Source: Nitrospirota bacterium (GTDB lineage: Bacteria > Nitrospirota > Nitrospiria > SBBL01 > JAADHI01). From it: 64,000 nt of DNA. Numbering within the stretch: the stretch's first letter is position 1; the number at the start of each line of letters is the position of its first letter. The position numbers were made by a program, and so were the translations under genes. The notes beneath the pieces are model-generated. The model had not been told where the DNA came from, searched no databases, and saw nothing but the letters and a program-made list of their open reading frames with translations. The stretch covers positions 1 to 64,000 of the forward strand of contig JAJDBW010000001.1 in the NCBI GenBank assembly GCA_029261155.1. The letters are read 5' to 3'. Positions 53,809-63,510 of this stretch are shown here, one piece after another.

Positions 53809-54774
53809 CCCATCTTTGGCGAACTGCTCGCCAAACAAATTGCACAGATGGCGGAACACATCGGCGACGCGCCCTTTACTTTGGTCGAAGTCGGGGCGGG
53901 CAAAGGCACGCTCTGCCACGATATCCTCAAAGCCATTCAACAAGAGCATTCCGCCTTGTTTGCGCGCCTGGACTATGTCATCGTCGAGGGCAGTCCTTGG
54001 CTGAAAGAAAAACAAAAGGAATGGCTGGCCCCGCTTTTCCCGGAGCGCCTTTCGTGGGCCGATGATATTCCCAAGGGTTTTAAGGGCGTCGTCCTCACCA
54101 ACGAACTGATCGACGCCTTCCCCGTGCACCGACTCCGCGTTGAGGGCGAGGCGATTCAGGAAATCCATGTCGATTGGCAGGATGAGGCCTTTGTCGAAGT
54201 CCTCAAGCCCCCTTCGACCCCGGCCTTGGCGGCCTATGTTCAGCGCCTCGATCTGAGTTTTGCAAAACCCGTCGAAATCGAAATCAACCTGCGGGCCTTG
54301 GATTGGATGGTATCGGTCGGACAGTCCCTGGCGAAAGGCTTTGTGCTCACCATCGACTACGGCTACCCGGCCAGGGAACTCTATTCCATCAAGCGACCGA
54401 AGGGCACCTTCCTCTGTTACCGCAAGCACAAAACGAACGAGAAGCCCTACGAAGACATCGGTGAACAAGACATGACGGCCCACATCGATTTTACTTCATT
54501 GGCAAACAAAGGAAAATCTGTGGGATTAGAAACCCTCGGCTTCACCGACCAGATGCACTTTCTCATGGGCTTGGGCATCGCCCAACGCATGGAAGGGCCG
54601 GGGAGCAAGATGTTCGAATCGGAGGAAGCGAAAAAAGAATTTCTCGCCATGAAGCAACTCATGGCCCCGGACGCCATGGGCCAAACCTTTAAAGTCCTCA
54701 TCCAAGCCAAGGGCCTGCCCGCCGACATTAAACTCGACGGGCTTCAGTTCAAACCCTTTTTTCAATTAGATTAA
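53635..54774 (+). CDS. MidA/NDUFAF7-type SAM-dependent methyltransferase
   Basis: 379 aa. Family start FARFMELALYHPELGYYS, GDFYTSASVHPIFGELLAKQ, SAM motif LVEVGAGKGTLCHDIL, LTNELIDAFPVHR, and VLTIDYGYPARELY are all present. NDUFAF7 homologues dimethylate an Arg of complex I in mitochondria; the bacterial substrate is less clear. Complete, despite the partial copy just upstream. Convergent with the M14 peptidase gene. Confidence 0.9.
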   Translation: MPKPQLVAAIKNEIAQAGPMPFARFMELALYHPELGYYSSAGEKIGWKGDFYTSASVHPIFGELLAKQIAQMAEHIGDAPFTLVEVGAGKGTLCHDILKAIQQEHSALFARLDYVIVEGSPWLKEKQKEWLAPLFPERLSWADDIPKGFKGVVLTNELIDAFPVHRLRVEGEAIQEIHVDWQDEAFVEVLKPPSTPALAAYVQRLDLSFAKPVEIEINLRALDWMVSVGQSLAKGFVLTIDYGYPARELYSIKRPKGTFLCYRKHKTNEKPYEDIGEQDMTAHIDFTSLANKGKSVGLETLGFTDQMHFLMGLGIAQRMEGPGSKMFESEEAKKEFLAMKQLMAPDAMGQTFKVLIQAKGLPADIKLDGLQFKPFFQLD

Positions 54775-54817
54775 ACCGCGCATAGGTCTATTCAATTTTC
54801 AGTAAAGTCAACTAAAG

Positions 54818-54842
54818 CTTCCCCCTTTGAAAAAGGGGGGAT
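54818..54842. repeat. Short palindromic repeat, copy 3
   Basis: Identical over 25 bp to 49976-50000. Lies between the convergent midA and M14 peptidase genes and could form a transcript-end hairpin. Confidence 0.75.
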
Positions 54843-54909
54843 AACGAAAACCGGACAGACACGCAGCACTGCCCCTACGTTTAATGCAATGCAAATGATT
54901 CGCTTTGTC

Positions 54910-55707
54910 TTAGATTAAATTTAAGGCGGTTTCGAAGGCCAAGAGATGGGCGGCGACGCGTTGTTGCATCGCCAGGCGGGTTGGGGTTTCCGCCGTGATG
55001 CAGAGATCGCTGCCTTGCGCGCTGAGGTAGATGGTTTGCGGCCAGCCGCCGCGTTGGTCCAATCGCGCCAAAAAATCTGCGTCCATCTCCGTCGGTGTGG
55101 AAATCACCCCGCCCCGAGCAGGCATTTCTTCAATCGCGTCGGCGGTGTTGATGGGACAAATCTTTTCGATGCGCTCGATGATGGCGGTGCCGATAGGCTT
55201 TCGTCCATTGCGGGCCATTTCGTAAAGATAGTAGCCCTGTGAATCGACATCCTCGTGGCATTCGTAGGCAAAATCGAATCGTCGGCCCGCAATCGCTTCC
55301 TTCAAAAATCGCACTTCGCTTTGCGGCGTTTTCTTGTCAAACTCCCGATTGAGATCGACCTTCGCGCCGTTTTCGCGCGTATTGTATTCGTAACCGAAGG
55401 GGTTGATGCAGGGAAAGACGGTAAACTGGAAGCGCTCAAACAGGTCCTGATTTTTAGCGAGGGCAGTCAGCCACTGCAGCACGGCCTCGACCCCGGCGGG
55501 CTCGTCCCCATGAATGCCGCCGCTGAGGCAGACCTGTTTTTTATCGGAACCGCCGTCGCTCTGTGCACACCAAAAAGGATAGGCCTCGCCGAAATAGGCG
55601 ATATCGCCCAGCGCGCGCATCTTTATGCCCGTTAAGGGTTCGATGGTCTTTAAAAGCCGATCGCTGAAATCAGAAAAACGGCGTATTTTTTTAGCAGGGC
55701 GTGTCAT
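54910..55707 (-). CDS. M14-family zinc carboxypeptidase-like protein
   Basis: 265 aa. Zinc ligands H66 and E69 in GGIHGDEPAG, substrate Arg in DLNREF (R121), third ligand His in YECHED (~149) and catalytic Glu in ITAETPTR (~241). The layout resembles the succinylglutamate-desuccinylase/MpaA-like branch, which trims small peptides or acyl-amino acids. No signal peptide. Its start overlaps the stop of the upstream fusion gene (ATGA), so translation is coupled. Confidence 0.88.
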   Translation of the reverse strand: MTRPAKKIRRFSDFSDRLLKTIEPLTGIKMRALGDIAYFGEAYPFWCAQSDGGSDKKQVCLSGGIHGDEPAGVEAVLQWLTALAKNQDLFERFQFTVFPCINPFGYEYNTRENGAKVDLNREFDKKTPQSEVRFLKEAIAGRRFDFAYECHEDVDSQGYYLYEMARNGRKPIGTAIIERIEKICPINTADAIEEMPARGGVISTPTEMDADFLARLDQRGGWPQTIYLSAQGSDLCITAETPTRLAMQQRVAAHLLAFETALNLI

Positions 55708-58700
55708 TGCCGCAAACTGGCCGACACGGGGTTGGTAATCTGCGCCTCTCGTGCGGCCTCGATGACCCGGATGTCGTTTTTGTCTAATGTTGTCTTTTGC
55801 ACGAAGGCCCCAAAGGCGGTTTTCGCCTCGACATTTCTATCCAATTCCTTGTAGGCCAGGCCGAGATAGTAGTGGAGCATGCTGCCGGCGGCCTGGCGTC
55901 CCAAGCCCGCGATGCCGGCTTCGAGCATGTCGGCCGAGGCCTGGTAGTGTCCGAGTAAATAGAGGCCTGCGCCGCCGTAGAGATCGCCCAAGGGTTTTGC
56001 GACTATCTGTTCGAAGATGAGGGCCATGCGCATTTCTTCCGGGATCTGTATGCCGACCTCGCGCCGCCATGCCACTTGCTTCCAATAGGTGAGTGACCTA
56101 AAGCCTTGCGGATCGACCTCCAATTCTCTGCGCCAATCGTCGAGGGCGACAATGAATTTCCCCAAGGCCTCTTTTCCTGCTTCCTCCTGACCCAGCTTAT
56201 TGTGGGTGAGATGTTGATAGTAATAAACGTAGGGCGTGGAAAATAACTCACCAATCTTCAGCGCGTCCAGTGCCCCCCGGTAGTCGCCTTTAAAATAGGC
56301 GTCGACCCCTCGATAGTATGCCGCCTTAACATCCACCATCGTTCCGGTTTTTATTTTCGCAAGATAGGCCCCGGCCTTTTGATAGGCCCCCTGCGATTGA
56401 TAATACTGCGAGAGACTCAATAGGCTTTCCTCGTGTTGCGCATCTTGGGTCAGGGCGCGAAGCCAGTATCGTTCCGCGCCCTGCCGGTCGCCTTGGGCGA
56501 ATTGCAGACGGCCCAAGAGCCATTCTCCTTCCGCCGAGGGGGTCAGGCGAAGTCCCTTCGTAATCGTTTCTTCCGCTTCTTTCCATTTTTCGTTTCGCAT
56601 AAAGCCTTTGGCGATATTGAAATAGCCTTCGGCTTTTTCTTGGTCCGATACCGCTTTGCCGAAGAGATAGTTGCCACCCGCCGTGGCCGCCCCTTTCAAT
56701 TCCGCGATGTGGATGGACATGGTGTCCTCGAAGAGGGATTTCGGCGTTTGAAATTCCACCCGCGTGAAATCGTCCGTATTCAAGTCGGCTTGGCCAACAT
56801 AACGCGCGATTTCGTTTGGGCCGATCATAAAGTGCGACCACAGATCGAAGATGGAAAAAATGTTTGCGCGTGCCAAATCCGCGGCCACTTTTTTGTCGTC
56901 GATCCGCTGTGCGATAAGCTCGCGGTTGACCTCAAAGGGCGTTTCCGAGCCGAGCATGATGAGATCGCCCGCATCCGTATAAAAAATCATCACTTCCTCA
57001 AAGACGGTGTCGAAGGTGCGAATAACGGATTTTAATTCCTGGGCACGGATGCCATAAAAATGGATCCACTGCGAAAAGATGCCGCCGGGCTTCAGATGTG
57101 CCTTCCCGAGTTGAAAAAACTCACGGGTAAACAATTTTGCCGAACCGCTGCGCCAGGGATGCGAGGGTTCCGAGACGATTACATCGTAGCGGTCATCCGT
57201 TCGGAGCAGATAATTCCGCGCATCGTCCATCGCCAAAGTCACGCGCGGATCGTCCAACACGCTGCCGCTGAAACGATCGAAGAAGCGCGAGCCTTCGATG
57301 ACGGCGGGTTCGAGTTCGAGGGTAATGAGTTTTTCGACGGGATGGGTGATCATCGATCCCGTGGTAATGCCGCTGCCGTGGCCGATGAGCATGACCTCTT
57401 TCGGCTCTTGCGGGACGAGTAGCATGGGCAGGTGGGCGACAAGGACTTGTGTTTTCATATCGCCCGTGGTTGAGGCATTGGCCTTGCCGTCGATGGCCAA
57501 AGCGAGATGGGGTTCTTTGGCCAGGGTGGGGTGCTGGACCACGGTCACGGTCGAAGAAATGCCTTCCTTATAATAAAGCAGGTTCAACTTGGCCTGTTGG
57601 CCGAAGAGATCGCTCGACATCATCAGCGGGTCCCAGGTGGGCGAGGAGATGGAGACGATCAGTAGAAAGCCAAAGACCCCGCCCGTCGCCCAGCCTTTAC
57701 TCTGCGCCAATGCGGGCGATTGTTTGACTTCCTGCTGGGTAAATAAAAACCAGAGCACCAGGCATAAAAAGGCATTGATGGTAATTGCCAGGTGAAGGCT
57801 CTTTTGAATGCCTAAAGTCGGCAGGAGGATAAAGCCGACGGCGAAGGAACCAAAAATGGTGCCCAAAGTGTTCACGGCGTAGGCCTTACCCACGATGGCG
57901 CCCAGGGGTTTATTCGCATCATCCTTAGTAGTGAGGAGATGGATGACGAGGGGGAAGACCCCGCCCATCAAGAGTGTCGGGACCAGCATGACGGCGGCGG
58001 AGAGAATAAACTTCGCCGTATCGCGGACCAGTTTCCAGGTGTGAAAGACCGTCATGATCTTCAAAAAGATCGACGGCAGGAGGGGGAAGATAAATTCCCC
58101 GGCAAAGCAGCTGAGGGCAATGCCGCCTTGGACGAGCGTAAAAAGCAGGAGGGGACGCTTGAAATGCTTTAAGAGCAAGGAAAAGATAAAACTGCCGAGG
58201 GCGAGTCCAAGCAGATAGGTCCCCAACATGGTGGCGTAGGAATAGACCGTCGAGCCGAGAATCAGTGTGAGGATGCGCGTCCAGATGACTTCGTAGACCA
58301 TGGCGGCGAAGCCGGAAACCGCGAAGACGATAAGGAGAACCTGCCTTCTTCTTCGCAGGGCTTTTTCGGCTCCTTGCGCTGCGCGCAGCGATTTTTGACT
58401 GCCCTTCTTTTTGATTGAGTTGATCGGGTTGATCGGAACGGGGGTTTCTTCGACGAGAGGCACTGGAGTAATGGCCCTTTTTCCCAGAAGATAGGCCATG
58501 AGGGCGATCAAGCCGTTGAGCCCTGCCGCGATAAAGACGGATTTTTGAAGGCCCAAGGACGGAAGCAAGATAAATCCTGCGCCCAAGACCCCCGCAACCG
58601 CTCCAAATGTGTTAAAGGCATAGAGTAGACCGATGCGCTGGCCCACGCTCTCTTGGTTTTTGTAGCGCTGGGCAAGGACGGGGAGTGTGCCGCCCATTAA

Positions 58701-59078
58701 GGCTGTGGGGATGAGTAAAATGAAAACGGCTAAAACAAAGCGGACGAGACTAAAGGCGTAGAAGGAAAAATCGAACCAATCCGAAAGCACACGATAGATC
58801 GGAAGCAGGCCCGTAAACATGAGGGGCACCAGAAAGGCATAGGCCCCGATGCCCAATTCGAGCAAGGCGTAAACATGCAGCGGATTGGCGTAGCGTTCCG
58901 CCCGTTTGCCGAAGTACCAGCTGCCCAGAGCCAAGCCCCCCATAAAGGCCGTCAGCAGGGTCGAGATGGCGAACATGGAGGCCCCGAAGACCAAAATGAG
59001 CTCGCGCATCCAGACCATCTGATAAATCAGCGCGGTAAAGCCGGAAAGAAAAAAGAGTATGGGCACGAATAAAAACAT
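55704..59078 (-). CDS. Fused MFS-like transporter / spermidine-synthase-like / TPR protein
   Basis: 1124 aa. Six-helix MFS-like block at ~1-215, a Lys-rich linker, a second six-helix block at ~245-460, a spermidine-synthase-type Rossmann domain at ~485-740 (LIGHGSGITTGSM, LELEPAVIEGSRFF, DDARNYLLR, YDVIVSEPSHPW), and TPR-like helices to the end. The GGGSG-type SAM pocket reads GHGSG. Such SpeE-MFS fusions are widespread; their substrate is uncertain. Coupled to the M14 peptidase gene, implying a joint pathway (inference). Confidence 0.87.
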   Translation of the reverse strand: MFLFVPILFFLSGFTALIYQMVWMRELILVFGASMFAISTLLTAFMGGLALGSWYFGKRAERYANPLHVYALLELGIGAYAFLVPLMFTGLLPIYRVLSDWFDFSFYAFSLVRFVLAVFILLIPTALMGGTLPVLAQRYKNQESVGQRIGLLYAFNTFGAVAGVLGAGFILLPSLGLQKSVFIAAGLNGLIALMAYLLGKRAITPVPLVEETPVPINPINSIKKKGSQKSLRAAQGAEKALRRRRQVLLIVFAVSGFAAMVYEVIWTRILTLILGSTVYSYATMLGTYLLGLALGSFIFSLLLKHFKRPLLLFTLVQGGIALSCFAGEFIFPLLPSIFLKIMTVFHTWKLVRDTAKFILSAAVMLVPTLLMGGVFPLVIHLLTTKDDANKPLGAIVGKAYAVNTLGTIFGSFAVGFILLPTLGIQKSLHLAITINAFLCLVLWFLFTQQEVKQSPALAQSKGWATGGVFGFLLIVSISSPTWDPLMMSSDLFGQQAKLNLLYYKEGISSTVTVVQHPTLAKEPHLALAIDGKANASTTGDMKTQVLVAHLPMLLVPQEPKEVMLIGHGSGITTGSMITHPVEKLITLELEPAVIEGSRFFDRFSGSVLDDPRVTLAMDDARNYLLRTDDRYDVIVSEPSHPWRSGSAKLFTREFFQLGKAHLKPGGIFSQWIHFYGIRAQELKSVIRTFDTVFEEVMIFYTDAGDLIMLGSETPFEVNRELIAQRIDDKKVAADLARANIFSIFDLWSHFMIGPNEIARYVGQADLNTDDFTRVEFQTPKSLFEDTMSIHIAELKGAATAGGNYLFGKAVSDQEKAEGYFNIAKGFMRNEKWKEAEETITKGLRLTPSAEGEWLLGRLQFAQGDRQGAERYWLRALTQDAQHEESLLSLSQYYQSQGAYQKAGAYLAKIKTGTMVDVKAAYYRGVDAYFKGDYRGALDALKIGELFSTPYVYYYQHLTHNKLGQEEAGKEALGKFIVALDDWRRELEVDPQGFRSLTYWKQVAWRREVGIQIPEEMRMALIFEQIVAKPLGDLYGGAGLYLLGHYQASADMLEAGIAGLGRQAAGSMLHYYLGLAYKELDRNVEAKTAFGAFVQKTTLDKNDIRVIEAAREAQITNPVSASLRQ

Positions 59079-59244
59079 GGGGTCGTATCTTAGAGGAAAC
59101 GGGGGAGAATCTCAATCATGGCTTAAAGATACAAGAGGGGGAGACTGCCTTGACAAGGTTTCTTAAATGGAATGGGCTTCAAAGCCATGAGCGGCTTGCT
59201 GTACATCTCCACTTCAGCGGCGAATTATGTTATGATTCGCAGTC

Positions 59245-60273
59245 ATGAATCGCTTTTTTCGTCCTCTTTTTCTGCTTACGCTTATCCTCGCCCCCTTGCT
59301 CTTTTTTTTAAGGGGCACTTCGGGTGAGATCGCTTCCAAAAAAAAGGTGGATCCTTACGAGCGTGAGGACTGCCGCGCCTGCCACAAGGGCCCGCAAATG
59401 CACCAGATTGACGATTCCCGCGCGCCCTGGTGCGTGCCTTGCCACCGCATGCACGATGTCGGCACAACCCTCGGCTTAAAAACCTATTCGAAGCAGTTGC
59501 TTCGTTTGGCCGAAGAGAAAAGCGGAACAGCCGAGGGGATCGTTCCGCAAGAGATGGTTTTGATCCCGTCGGGCGCGTTTATGATGGGTGAGAATTTTTC
59601 GAAAAAAAGTCTTGGGCCGCGCCACAAGGTCTCTCTTGACGATTACTATATGGATCGTTACCATGTGACCAATGCGCATTATCAGGTTTTTGTCGACGCG
59701 ACGCGACGCTTGCCACCGCCGCATTGGTTCGGCACCCAATATCCGCCCGCCAAGGCGAATCATCCCGTATCTTTTGTGAGTTGGTTTGATGCCGAGGCCT
59801 ATTGTCGCTGGGCCGGAAAGCGCCTGCCCACGGAGGCGGAATGGGAAAAAGCAGCGCGCGGGACCGACGGACGAATGTTTCCCTGGGGAACGGCATACGA
59901 GAAGCTGCGCGCCAATATCTATCAAGAAGGCTATAAGGACACCACCCCGGTCGACCGCTTCCCGGAAGGCAAATCGCCCTACGGCATTTACGATATGGCG
60001 GGTAATCTTTTTCAATGGACAAGTAACTGGTTCTTGCCTTATCCAGGCAACGAGGTGCCGCACCCTAATTTTGGCGAAACCCTGAAAGTGCTGCGCGGCG
60101 GGTCGTTTTACGACTGCAGCAATTACCGTTGCGGCATCTCATTTCAAACCTTCAACCGAATCTCGCTGCTACCGCAGACCCGTGCCATCTCAGCGGGCTT
60201 TCGTTGCGCGAAGTCGGCAGAACCCAATACGAAAAATCGTTCAGAAGACCCATCGAAAGAACGAAAAAGTTAA
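59245..60273 (+). CDS. Exported dihaem-motif / formylglycine-generating-enzyme (SUMF1) fusion
   Basis: 342 aa. N-terminal signal/anchor (FLLTLILAPLLFFL), then two c-type haem motifs, C43-RA-C46-H47 and C63-VP-C66-H67, then an FGE-sulfatase domain from ~101 to 323: EMVLIPSGAFMMG, YYMDRYHVTNAHYQVFV, VSWFDAEAYCRWAGKRLPTE, and VLRGGSFYDC. C291-x4-C296 after the GGS segment resembles the spaced Cys pair of copper-type formylglycine-generating enzymes, offset by one residue. Probably periplasmic. Function unknown. Confidence 0.85.
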   Translation: MNRFFRPLFLLTLILAPLLFFLRGTSGEIASKKKVDPYEREDCRACHKGPQMHQIDDSRAPWCVPCHRMHDVGTTLGLKTYSKQLLRLAEEKSGTAEGIVPQEMVLIPSGAFMMGENFSKKSLGPRHKVSLDDYYMDRYHVTNAHYQVFVDATRRLPPPHWFGTQYPPAKANHPVSFVSWFDAEAYCRWAGKRLPTEAEWEKAARGTDGRMFPWGTAYEKLRANIYQEGYKDTTPVDRFPEGKSPYGIYDMAGNLFQWTSNWFLPYPGNEVPHPNFGETLKVLRGGSFYDCSNYRCGISFQTFNRISLLPQTRAISAGFRCAKSAEPNTKNRSEDPSKERKS

Positions 60274-60299
60274 TGCATGTTTAAAGGAGTCTTAGAATC

Positions 60300-60761
60300 A
60301 TGATGCAAAGATCAATCGCCATTTGCTTGGCCTTAATCCTTTCCCTCTTCTCCTCCGTATTTTCGAATGCCCTTGCACAGGAGAAGGAATGGGTGTTTTT
60401 TGTGAAGGACAATCTCTTCAATCATTACTATGACAAAGTATCGATTAACCGTTTGCCGGAGGACATCGTCCAAGTGCTCATTAAGGTTGAGCCTCGCGGA
60501 AAAGAAGCCTACGACCTGCTCATGAAAGTAAGAAAACAAAAAGGGTTTCTGATGGGCGGCTACGAAGAGTATCAATATACGCTCAAGGCGATTGAGATAA
60601 ACTGCCCGGAGAAGACCAAAAATACTCTGGATCAAAGCGACTATGGGGAAAATGGAAAGCTACTCGACTCCATCCGGGCCATCGCGCGCAAATGGGACCC
60701 CATCGAAGCCGAATCGATTGATGCTTTTTATCATCAGGCGCTTTGCACGGAAAAGAAGTAA
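60300..60761 (+). CDS. Exported protein, surface-adhesin-E-like
   Basis: 153 aa with signal peptide ending ALA-Q. The mature part follows WVFFVKDNLFNHYYDKVSIN, IEINCPEKT, and a C-terminal WDPIEAESIDAFYHQALC, a pattern like the small surface-adhesin E family (two Cys that could form a disulfide). AAAGGAGTC precedes the ATG. Located 26 bp after the fusion gene, likely the same transcript. Confidence 0.7.
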   Translation: MMQRSIAICLALILSLFSSVFSNALAQEKEWVFFVKDNLFNHYYDKVSINRLPEDIVQVLIKVEPRGKEAYDLLMKVRKQKGFLMGGYEEYQYTLKAIEINCPEKTKNTLDQSDYGENGKLLDSIRAIARKWDPIEAESIDAFYHQALCTEKK

Positions 60762-60827
60762 AGCCTAAAACCCCTGTTCATGCCCCACGAGATATCGATT
60801 TAAATCCTCAATCAATAAATTCGACGT

Positions 60828-60902
60828 AGGCCTGTCTTTATACTTAATCCATATAGATAGGCCTCGTAAAAAAAATTAAAAAAACTCGTATATCCACGAG
60901 TT
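60828..60902. promoter_or_regulatory. Two hairpins in the leader of the DUF2780 gene
   Basis: AGGCCTGTCT (60828-60837) pairs with AGATAGGCCT (60855-60864) with one G-U pair; AACTCGT (60883-60889) pairs with ACGAGTT (60896-60902). They stand 140-210 bp before the DUF2780 start. No T-run follows on the plus strand. Confidence 0.4.
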
Positions 60903-61040
60903 GTCTCCGTCAATTCTTCACTGTTAGACTTTCATAGTGTTTCTTAAGATAAAATGGCTAAGCCCACGAAAGCTCGCCACAGGGGTTTAGAACGCTTTGC
61001 AGTTAGGAAAACGAAGATCATCTATGGAAAAGGAGTCCTA

Positions 61041-61526
61041 ATGAAAACAAAATCTCGCATAGTCCGATTTAAACTTTGTCTCGTTCTCTTGGCCATAAGT
61101 GGAATGGCCATCTCGAAGCCTGAAATTGTCACCGGGGCCGATATGGATTTGGTCGGGATGTTGACCGGTCAACTGGGTGTGACCCAAGACCAGGCCTCCG
61201 GTGGAGCGGGCTCAATCTTTAATTTGGCGAAAGAAAAGCTCAGTGCTTCCGAATTTTCGACGGTCAGCGATGGGCTATCTGGGATAGACGGTCTGATAGC
61301 CTCGGCCCCGAAGGTGGAAGGCTTGAAAAGCAAATTCGGCGGCATGTCTTCTATGCTCGGGGGCGGCGAAAAGTCTCTTGGCGGTCTTGCCTCCTTGGCG
61401 GGCGGGTTTTCTTCGCTGGGTTTGGCTCCGGACATGGTGGGCAAGTTTGTGCCTGTTGTTCTCGAATATGCTCAGGGCGCAGGGGGGGATAAGGTTGCGG
61501 GTTTGCTCAGCGGGGTATTGAAATAA
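61041..61526 (+). CDS. DUF2780 family exported protein
   Basis: 161 aa from the ATG at 61041 with AAAAGGAGTCC upstream; the open frame to 60954 adds a tail that lacks a start signal. Signal peptide, then LVGMLTGQLGVTQDQASGGA and GSIFNLAKEKLSASEFSTV, the DUF2780 (VcgC/VcgE) pattern, with Gly/Ser-rich middle and hydrophobic helices. Function unknown. Confidence 0.8.
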   Translation: MKTKSRIVRFKLCLVLLAISGMAISKPEIVTGADMDLVGMLTGQLGVTQDQASGGAGSIFNLAKEKLSASEFSTVSDGLSGIDGLIASAPKVEGLKSKFGGMSSMLGGGEKSLGGLASLAGGFSSLGLAPDMVGKFVPVVLEYAQGAGGDKVAGLLSGVLK

Positions 61527-61630
61527 TAGAAGGGCGGCGATCGTAATAGGCGAACGATAGGTCTTCTATATTAAAAGACCCTGCACGCAGCGATTTTTAT
61601 TAGGGCATCCATATCATCAGAATTGGGAGA

Positions 61631-63298
61631 ATGAGACGCATGAATCAACTATCAAATTTGGGAGGGCTTTATGGGAATGTTGCGCTCATTGGTGCTGAAT
61701 TAATCCTCCTGATTGTCGGGTGTATGCTCATCCATGTGCTTTTTCGCCTTCTCCTCCTTAAGCTTGAGCGCATCCCATCCTTAGCGGCGTATCGGGATCG
61801 ATTCAAAAAAATCCGACTTCGTCTCCGAAGCTTGATTGTATTTTTCTGTGTCCTCCTTTGTATCGCAATTCTTGGATTCAACGGTGTTTTGATTTACCAG
61901 AAAAGCGATCCCCTCGAATACACCCTCGCGTGGATCCAGCGCATTCCCCCGGGGTTTTGGGCTGCCCTGGCCATCGACACGCTGGCGGTCATCGCCTTGG
62001 TTATTGTGGCCTTTCCGTGCATTCGCACAATCGGCCAGATATTGGCGAAGCTTCAAGAAAAAGCCAAAGCCTATAAACAAATCACGGCGAATAATGAAAG
62101 CATCGATATCTTTTTCTCCTCCCTCAATCGAATACAAAAGAACAGCATTTGGCTCTTGGTTTTCATCTGGGCGACAACGCGTCTTCCCTTCCCAGCCCTA
62201 ATCTCTGAATCGTTCACCATTTTTTTAAAAATCTACCTCATTGTCTCTATCGGCCTATTGGTGGTCAAGGCCATGACCGCAATTGTCGACAGCCTTGATG
62301 CACTGAGCAAAAAATATGCAACAACAGAACTTTGGATGGGCGTCTACGAAAAACTGCGCAAGCTGATTACACTTTTGAGACGCTGCATCGAATACATTAT
62401 CTATGTGATTGTGGCAACCCTCGTGATGAGGCAGGTGGCATTCATCGCGCCCTTTGCCGAGCATGGAACGGGTTTGGCCAGCGCCATCGGCATTTTTTTT
62501 ATTGCCCGGGTTGTGGCGGAAGTCGCCTACCTTCTAGTCGATCGATCTTTCGGCAAAGGGGAGGATATCTCGGAATCGGAAAAGCAACAGCAGGCCACCA
62601 TTCTCCCGATCATTAAAAGCCTCCTTTCCTACCTGATCTATTTCGCCGCATTCGTCCTAATCTTACAAGCGGTGGGCCTTAATCCGATGCCACTCCTGGC
62701 TGGGGCCGGAATCGCAGGTGTTGTTATTGGATTGGGCGCGCAACCGCTCATTAACGATATGGTCTCCGGCTTTTTTATCCTTTTTGAAAATGTGTTTCTT
62801 GTGGGAGACTATATCGAAACCAATGAAGCGCAGGGCGTCGTCGAAGAGATTGCCTTACGCACCGTTCGTATTCGAGATCCCAGTGGGCAACTCCATATCT
62901 TAAGAAACGGACAGATTGGCCCGGTGATCAATTTTTCGAAACGCTATACCTTTGCCATGGTTGAAGTCGGGGTGGACTATGACTCTAATTTGGATCATGT
63001 CTATCGTGTTTTGGAAGAAACAGGAGAAAAGTTAAAGGAGAAAAATCCAAATGTTCTCAGGAAAACGACGGTACTGGGTTTAGAAAATTTTGGCGAATCC
63101 GAACTCTTGATTCGAACCGTGACGAAAGTAAAAAACGGATGCCATGGTCTCGTCGCACGGGAATTTAGAAAAATGATAAAGGAGGCTTTCGATGCCGAAG
63201 GAATTGAGATCCCTTTTGCACGGCGTGTTCTTGTTTTTAAGAACAATGGCGACGAAGCGTCTTTCGAAGGAAATTTAAAGGTGAAGCCCGCCGTATAA
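61631..63298 (+). CDS. MscS-family mechanosensitive channel
   Basis: 555 aa. About five N-terminal membrane helices precede the conserved MscS pore helix (LLAGAGIAGVVIGLGAQPLI) and beta domain (FLVGDYIETNEAQGVVEEIA, RIRDPSGQLHILRNGQI), then a cytoplasmic alpha/beta end. Opens under membrane tension to release solutes. Longer N-terminus than E. coli MscS, as in YnaI/MscK-like members. A second ATG three codons in is possible. Confidence 0.9.
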   Translation: MRRMNQLSNLGGLYGNVALIGAELILLIVGCMLIHVLFRLLLLKLERIPSLAAYRDRFKKIRLRLRSLIVFFCVLLCIAILGFNGVLIYQKSDPLEYTLAWIQRIPPGFWAALAIDTLAVIALVIVAFPCIRTIGQILAKLQEKAKAYKQITANNESIDIFFSSLNRIQKNSIWLLVFIWATTRLPFPALISESFTIFLKIYLIVSIGLLVVKAMTAIVDSLDALSKKYATTELWMGVYEKLRKLITLLRRCIEYIIYVIVATLVMRQVAFIAPFAEHGTGLASAIGIFFIARVVAEVAYLLVDRSFGKGEDISESEKQQQATILPIIKSLLSYLIYFAAFVLILQAVGLNPMPLLAGAGIAGVVIGLGAQPLINDMVSGFFILFENVFLVGDYIETNEAQGVVEEIALRTVRIRDPSGQLHILRNGQIGPVINFSKRYTFAMVEVGVDYDSNLDHVYRVLEETGEKLKEKNPNVLRKTTVLGLENFGESELLIRTVTKVKNGCHGLVAREFRKMIKEAFDAEGIEIPFARRVLVFKNNGDEASFEGNLKVKPAV

Positions 63299-63510
63299 GT
63301 GAGAGCAATCGTATGATGAGGAAAGATGCTTTCTCCGTCGCCGACTTCCCCTGAAACGCTAAGAGACTTAGACTGTTCCACTAAAGATATTTATTTTATT
63401 TCTAGTTCGTCCATGGAATGGGCCATGCAGATGCGTGAAATCGCTTTGTCGGAAAAGGCCTTCATTTCAAGCCTGCCCATCGCCATCCTCAGTAAAAATA
63501 AATAGTAGGT

